64,000 bases of DNA from positions 1 through 64,000 of the forward strand of contig SHVR01000011.1 in the NCBI GenBank assembly GCA_009694185.1, in the 5' to 3' direction. Position numbers and translations under genes: made by a program. The stretch is from Alphaproteobacteria bacterium. Lineage in GTDB: Bacteria > Pseudomonadota > Alphaproteobacteria > SHVR01. Below, piece after piece: positions 61,006-64,000 of this stretch (position 1 is its first letter; every line of letters starts with the position of its first letter). The notes beneath the pieces were generated by a model. The model worked only from the letters and a program-made list of their open reading frames with translations, did no database searches and was not told the origin of the DNA.

Positions 61006-61893
61006 GTGATGACCATCGACTTCTCCGCCGTGCCGCGCTTGGCCGACGGGCGCACCGGCGCCGAGCATATCGCCCTGATCGAGGCGCTGTCGGAGCGCCG
61101 CCGGACGGCCATGGGAAATGGCGGCCGGATGATGTGGCATATCTGGGGCGCCGGGTCGGGCCGGCCGGCGCTCCTCCTCTTTCACGGCGGCTCGGGGTCC
61201 TGGATCCACTGGATTCGCAACGTGATTCCGCTCTCCCGCCATTTCACCGTCTACGCCGCCGACATGCCGGGGCTTGGCGACAGCGACCCGCCGGACGATG
61301 TGCGCGACATCTGGTCGGTCGTCCATGGTGTGAAGCGAGGGGTGGAGGCGATCGTGCCGGCGGGCGAGCGTTACGCCATCGCCGGTTTTTCCTTCGGCGG
61401 CATGGTGGGCGGCCATGTGTCGACCCTGCTGGACGAGCGCCTCAGGAGTGTGACGCTGGTCGGGCCGGGTGGCCTCCGCCTGCCGCGAGAGCCACGGCCG
61501 CCACTGGTCCGCCTCAGCCGCGAGAGGACCGCCGAGGGGCTCGCCCAAGGGGCGCGGCGCAATCTCGAGATCTTGATGCTGCACGACCCCGCCAATGTCG
61601 ATGGGGTTGCAATCCACATGCAGATCCTGAACAGCACGCGGGCCAAGACACGCAGCGCCGACATGTCGGCCCAGGGCGTGTTGAGCGACTGTTTACCTAA
61701 GATAACGACCCGTCTCAACGCCATCTGGGGCGAGTTCGACTCGACCGCCTATCCGCACCTGGCCATGCGCGAGGCGCTGCTCAGGCGGCACCAGCCGGAT
61801 ATCGACTTTCGCGTCATACCCGGCGGCGGCCATTGGGTCGCCTTCGAGAAGGCGGATGAAGTCAACGCGGCGCTGATCGACCTGTTGGGGTAA
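61006..61893 (+). CDS. Alpha/beta hydrolase
   Basis: A 295-residue alpha/beta-fold hydrolase. The oxyanion loop LLFHGGSGSWIHW, the nucleophile elbow IAGFSFGGMVGG and the late GGGHWVAFE with the catalytic histidine are visible; the acid is probably in GEFDSTAYPH. It may be an esterase or lyase on a small acyl or C-C bond substrate. GTG 61006 or ATG 61009 can start it. It follows argB by 38 bases and converges on the DUF2336 gene. Confidence 0.82.
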   Translation: MMTIDFSAVPRLADGRTGAEHIALIEALSERRRTAMGNGGRMMWHIWGAGSGRPALLLFHGGSGSWIHWIRNVIPLSRHFTVYAADMPGLGDSDPPDDVRDIWSVVHGVKRGVEAIVPAGERYAIAGFSFGGMVGGHVSTLLDERLRSVTLVGPGGLRLPREPRPPLVRLSRERTAEGLAQGARRNLEILMLHDPANVDGVAIHMQILNSTRAKTRSADMSAQGVLSDCLPKITTRLNAIWGEFDSTAYPHLAMREALLRRHQPDIDFRVIPGGGHWVAFEKADEVNAALIDLLG

Positions 61894-61902
61894 TTGCCGC
61901 CG

Positions 61903-63207
61903 TCAGCCGCCGGCGCCGGCCCGCTGGCCGAGGCTCTCGAACAGTTCGAGCTGCCATTCGCATTCCTTCGGACTGAGCGGATATTCGGTGCCGTCACGCG
62001 CGACCAACATGTTGCGTGGCGGAATCCGCGCGAGCCGCATTTGGAGCTGCATGGCGAAGCGCATGCTGAGGTCGGCTTTCCAGGCCAGTGCCGTGACGCC
62101 CTTGGCGTTCTGCGCCTGGATGACGCGCCGGACCATGCCGCTCGGCAATTCCGATCTGAGGGTGAGACCCGCCTGGACGAATTCATGCTCGCCCTTGTCG
62201 AGGGCCATGGCGAGGCACGGCTCGTTCAGGCGTCCGGCGGCATGCAGGCGACCGGCCTTCGTCTCCGGGGTTTCGACAGGCGCTCCCGGCGCCTGGCGCG
62301 CACTCTCGCTCGCATCCTCGCTTGCCTCGCGCGCGAGGCGCGCCTCGACCGCCCCCAGCAACGCCGCGACGGTCTCGGCATCGAGATCGGTCCGCTTTTG
62401 CAGGACTGCCAGCAATCCGTTGGCGACGAAAGACGCGATCCGCCGAACCGCGCTCGTGGGCAACAGGGGACGCTCTACCAGCGGCGCATGCCAACGCTCG
62501 ACGGCGGGCGCGCGGTCGAGGATTCGGTCCAGGGTTTCTTCGCGAATCTGGGCGCTGTGGTTGGCGAGCAGCGCCGCGGTCGCCTCGATGTCATGCTGGG
62601 CGACGATCGCCTCGGCGAGACCGCCGCCGACACTCAAACGCCTGGCGATGGCGGCGTTGGCGCCGGGGGTCAGGCCGCGCTCGATCAGTCCGCACAGATC
62701 CTCTTCCGACAGCAATGGCGAATATTCGAGCACCGGTGCCGCGACCGCGAGCTCCACATCCTCGGCGAGGCGGCGGATGAGGGCGGGCGGTATGGTGGTG
62801 ATTTTCTTGAGGGCCTCCGAAAGGATGCGCCTCACCCGTACCATCTGGTCCGCGGCCAGTATGTCCAGCACCTGCCAAGTGAGCCGGCAGATGGCGTCGC
62901 GCTCGTCGCCACTCAGCTCCGGAGCCAGCCGGCCGATCTTCTCCGCGAGGTCGACGCGAACCCCGGTGTCGGCGTCGCGCGCGAGCAGCAAGTCGGCTTG
63001 GCGTGGCGTCGCTCGGTTGCCGGCAATTTCGCGGCGAACGTCTACCGACGGGTCGGCGGCCAGGTAGTAGAGCAGTTCGGGCCGCGTGTCGGTCCGCTTG
63101 GCAAGGCGCCGGCGCGCGCCCACATCCTCGGTTCGGGCTAAATCCTTGGCGGTTTCATAGTCGGGTGGCCGGCCATTGAACAGGCGCTTTACAAAGTCGG
63201 TCAGCAT
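61903..63207 (-). CDS. DUF2336-domain protein
   Basis: A 434-residue helical protein with the DUF2336 family pattern, common in alphaproteobacteria. LARTEDVGARRRLAKRTDTR, PELLYYLAADPSVDVRREIA and GNRATPRQADLLLARDADTG look like short HEAT-like repeats near the N-terminus. Ala/Arg-rich linkers follow. The function is unknown. The gene starts seven bases before the stop of the upstream GGDEF gene, suggesting a link to cyclic-di-GMP signalling. Confidence 0.85.
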   Translation of the reverse strand: MLTDFVKRLFNGRPPDYETAKDLARTEDVGARRRLAKRTDTRPELLYYLAADPSVDVRREIAGNRATPRQADLLLARDADTGVRVDLAEKIGRLAPELSGDERDAICRLTWQVLDILAADQMVRVRRILSEALKKITTIPPALIRRLAEDVELAVAAPVLEYSPLLSEEDLCGLIERGLTPGANAAIARRLSVGGGLAEAIVAQHDIEATAALLANHSAQIREETLDRILDRAPAVERWHAPLVERPLLPTSAVRRIASFVANGLLAVLQKRTDLDAETVAALLGAVEARLAREASEDASESARQAPGAPVETPETKAGRLHAAGRLNEPCLAMALDKGEHEFVQAGLTLRSELPSGMVRRVIQAQNAKGVTALAWKADLSMRFAMQLQMRLARIPPRNMLVARDGTEYPLSPKECEWQLELFESLGQRAGAGG

Positions 63208-64000
63208 ACGGCGTCATCCATCTGGGCGATCCGGTTCTTGCCGGCACGCTTGGCGCGATACATTGCGGCATCGCCACGCGCGATGAGCGAATCGAGCGTT
63301 TCCTCACCGCCTGGCGGCCTTACCGCCAACCCGATCGAGATACTGAGCGGCAGGTCGAGCGAAGCGGAGAGCGGACCCAGCGCGCTCGATACCGAAAGCA
63401 GGCGTTCGGCGCGCGCCAGCGCCGTTGTCCCGCCGGCGCCGGCCATCCAGAAGACGAATTCGTCACCGCCCAGGCGACCGACCAAATCGTCCCCCTCGGC
63501 CGCTTCGCGCAACCAGTCGCCGAGCGTTTGAAGCACGGCATCGCCCCGTTGATGGCCATGGCGATCGTTGACCGCCTTGAAATTGTCGAGGTCCACATAA
63601 ACGAGGCAGCCGCCCAGGCCGGCACGCGCTTGCAGCAGTTCGCGAAAGCGGCGCCGGTTGAGGAGGCCGGTCAGTCCGTCGGTGTCGGACAGGCGGCGCA
63701 TTTCCCGCTGGTGGCGATATTGTTGAATGGCCAGACCAAGATGGGCGGCGGTGGCGAGCAGCAAGGAATGTTCGTCGCTCGTCCAGGGCGGGGTGTCGGA
63801 CGGGACGGGTTCGCCGCGCCGCCAGGCGCCGACGAGGCCGTTGGGCTTGCCTTGGTGGTGCGTGAGGAGTGCCAGGCCGACATAACCGGGCGCGGCAATC
63901 GCGCGCGCGCCCTCGCCAGCCACGATCGGCTCCCTGATGTCGATGCCCGAGGCCGGCGTATCGCCGAACGTGGCGACCGCCTCGAAACCCTCGGCCGCCG
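63201..64000 (-). CDS. GGDEF-domain diguanylate cyclase, 5' end beyond the window
   Basis: Partial protein, at least 265 residues, open at the window end. The visible N-terminal part (GVGLALLTHHQGKPNGLVGA-like, LLLATAAHLGLAIQQYRHQR) looks like the end of a GAF sensor domain. The GGDEF domain starts near LSDTDGLTGLLNRRRF and has the active site GRLGGDEF. The inhibitory RxxD site is degenerate (EGDD precedes LVGRLGGDEF). So it should make cyclic-di-GMP with little product inhibition. Confidence 0.85.
   Translation of the reverse strand, partial: AAEGFEAVATFGDTPASGIDIREPIVAGEGARAIAAPGYVGLALLTHHQGKPNGLVGAWRRGEPVPSDTPPWTSDEHSLLLATAAHLGLAIQQYRHQREMRRLSDTDGLTGLLNRRRFRELLQARAGLGGCLVYVDLDNFKAVNDRHGHQRGDAVLQTLGDWLREAAEGDDLVGRLGGDEFVFWMAGAGGTTALARAERLLSVSSALGPLSASLDLPLSISIGLAVRPPGGEETLDSLIARGDAAMYRAKRAGKNRIAQMDDAVC

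Overview
The window looks like chromosomal DNA of a GC-rich alphaproteobacterium, probably of the Rhodospirillales kind. The evidence is the gene order rpmH-rnpA-yidD-yidC-engB-argB, a Coq7-type ubiquinone hydroxylase, a DUF2336 protein, an AtzG/AtzE pair and a complete C-P lyase operon. Coding density is high and many genes overlap by 1 to 4 bases in ATGA or GTGA arrangements. I saw no tRNA, rRNA, CRISPR array, intact transposase or integrase.

Layout. 0.2-7.6 kb: a carbamoyl-amidohydrolase, a three-domain adenylation-ACP-acyltransferase protein, a frameshifted exported thioredoxin-domain protein and an acyl-CoA ligase. 7.6-11.05 kb: a gene graveyard with an orphan BrnA antitoxin, a broken higA, an SNF2/SWIM helicase with its middle deleted, a VapC tail and the 3' end of guaA carrying a perfect 17-bp tandem duplication at its terminus. 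11.0-16.7 kb: fumarylacetoacetate-hydrolase-family protein, SDR, AtzE/AtzG and two exported TPR proteins. 16.7-20.6 kb: DUF1116, FdrA and DUF2877, the three parts of an oxamate-carbamoyltransferase-like enzyme. 20.6-27.9 kb: a two-subunit TPP decarboxylase and a TcuA-like flavoprotein facing a complete branched-chain-type ABC importer; together these suggest uptake and breakdown of an unidentified carboxylated compound. 28.1-33.6 kb: ChrB-domain protein, broken TauE permease, TauD-type dioxygenase, Coq7, DsbB-like protein, YqaA-like protein and soluble transhydrogenase.

33.7-46.9 kb is a phosphonate locus: two different phosphodiesterases and the PhnF repressor on one side, then phnGHIJKLM, phnD, phnC, two phnE genes and an overlapping EamA exporter. 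phnN and phnP are absent from the window. 46.9-50.9 kb is a tightly overlapping minus-strand operon (amine oxidase, PQQ-type dehydrogenase, MFS, CrcB); the MFS gene contains a 36-bp perfect inverted repeat. 51.0-51.3 kb is a higBA deletion scar. 51.3-55.2 kb: SDRs, an acyl-CoA dehydrogenase with Asp in place of the catalytic Glu, and a cupin. At 54190-54408 (minus) lies a 72-residue SelW-like selenoprotein with an in-frame UGA in a CxxU motif followed by a plausible bacterial SECIS hairpin. Ordinary gene finding would miss it. 55.4-64 kb: an Nramp manganese transporter, the rpmH-to-argB block, an alpha/beta hydrolase, a DUF2336 protein and a GGDEF protein cut by the window end.

The strongest observations are the selenoprotein, the relic guaA terminus with its att-like duplication, the repeated decay of toxin-antitoxin modules at two sites, the FdrA-type cluster beside a TPP/flavoprotein pathway, and the long inverted repeat inside the MFS gene.
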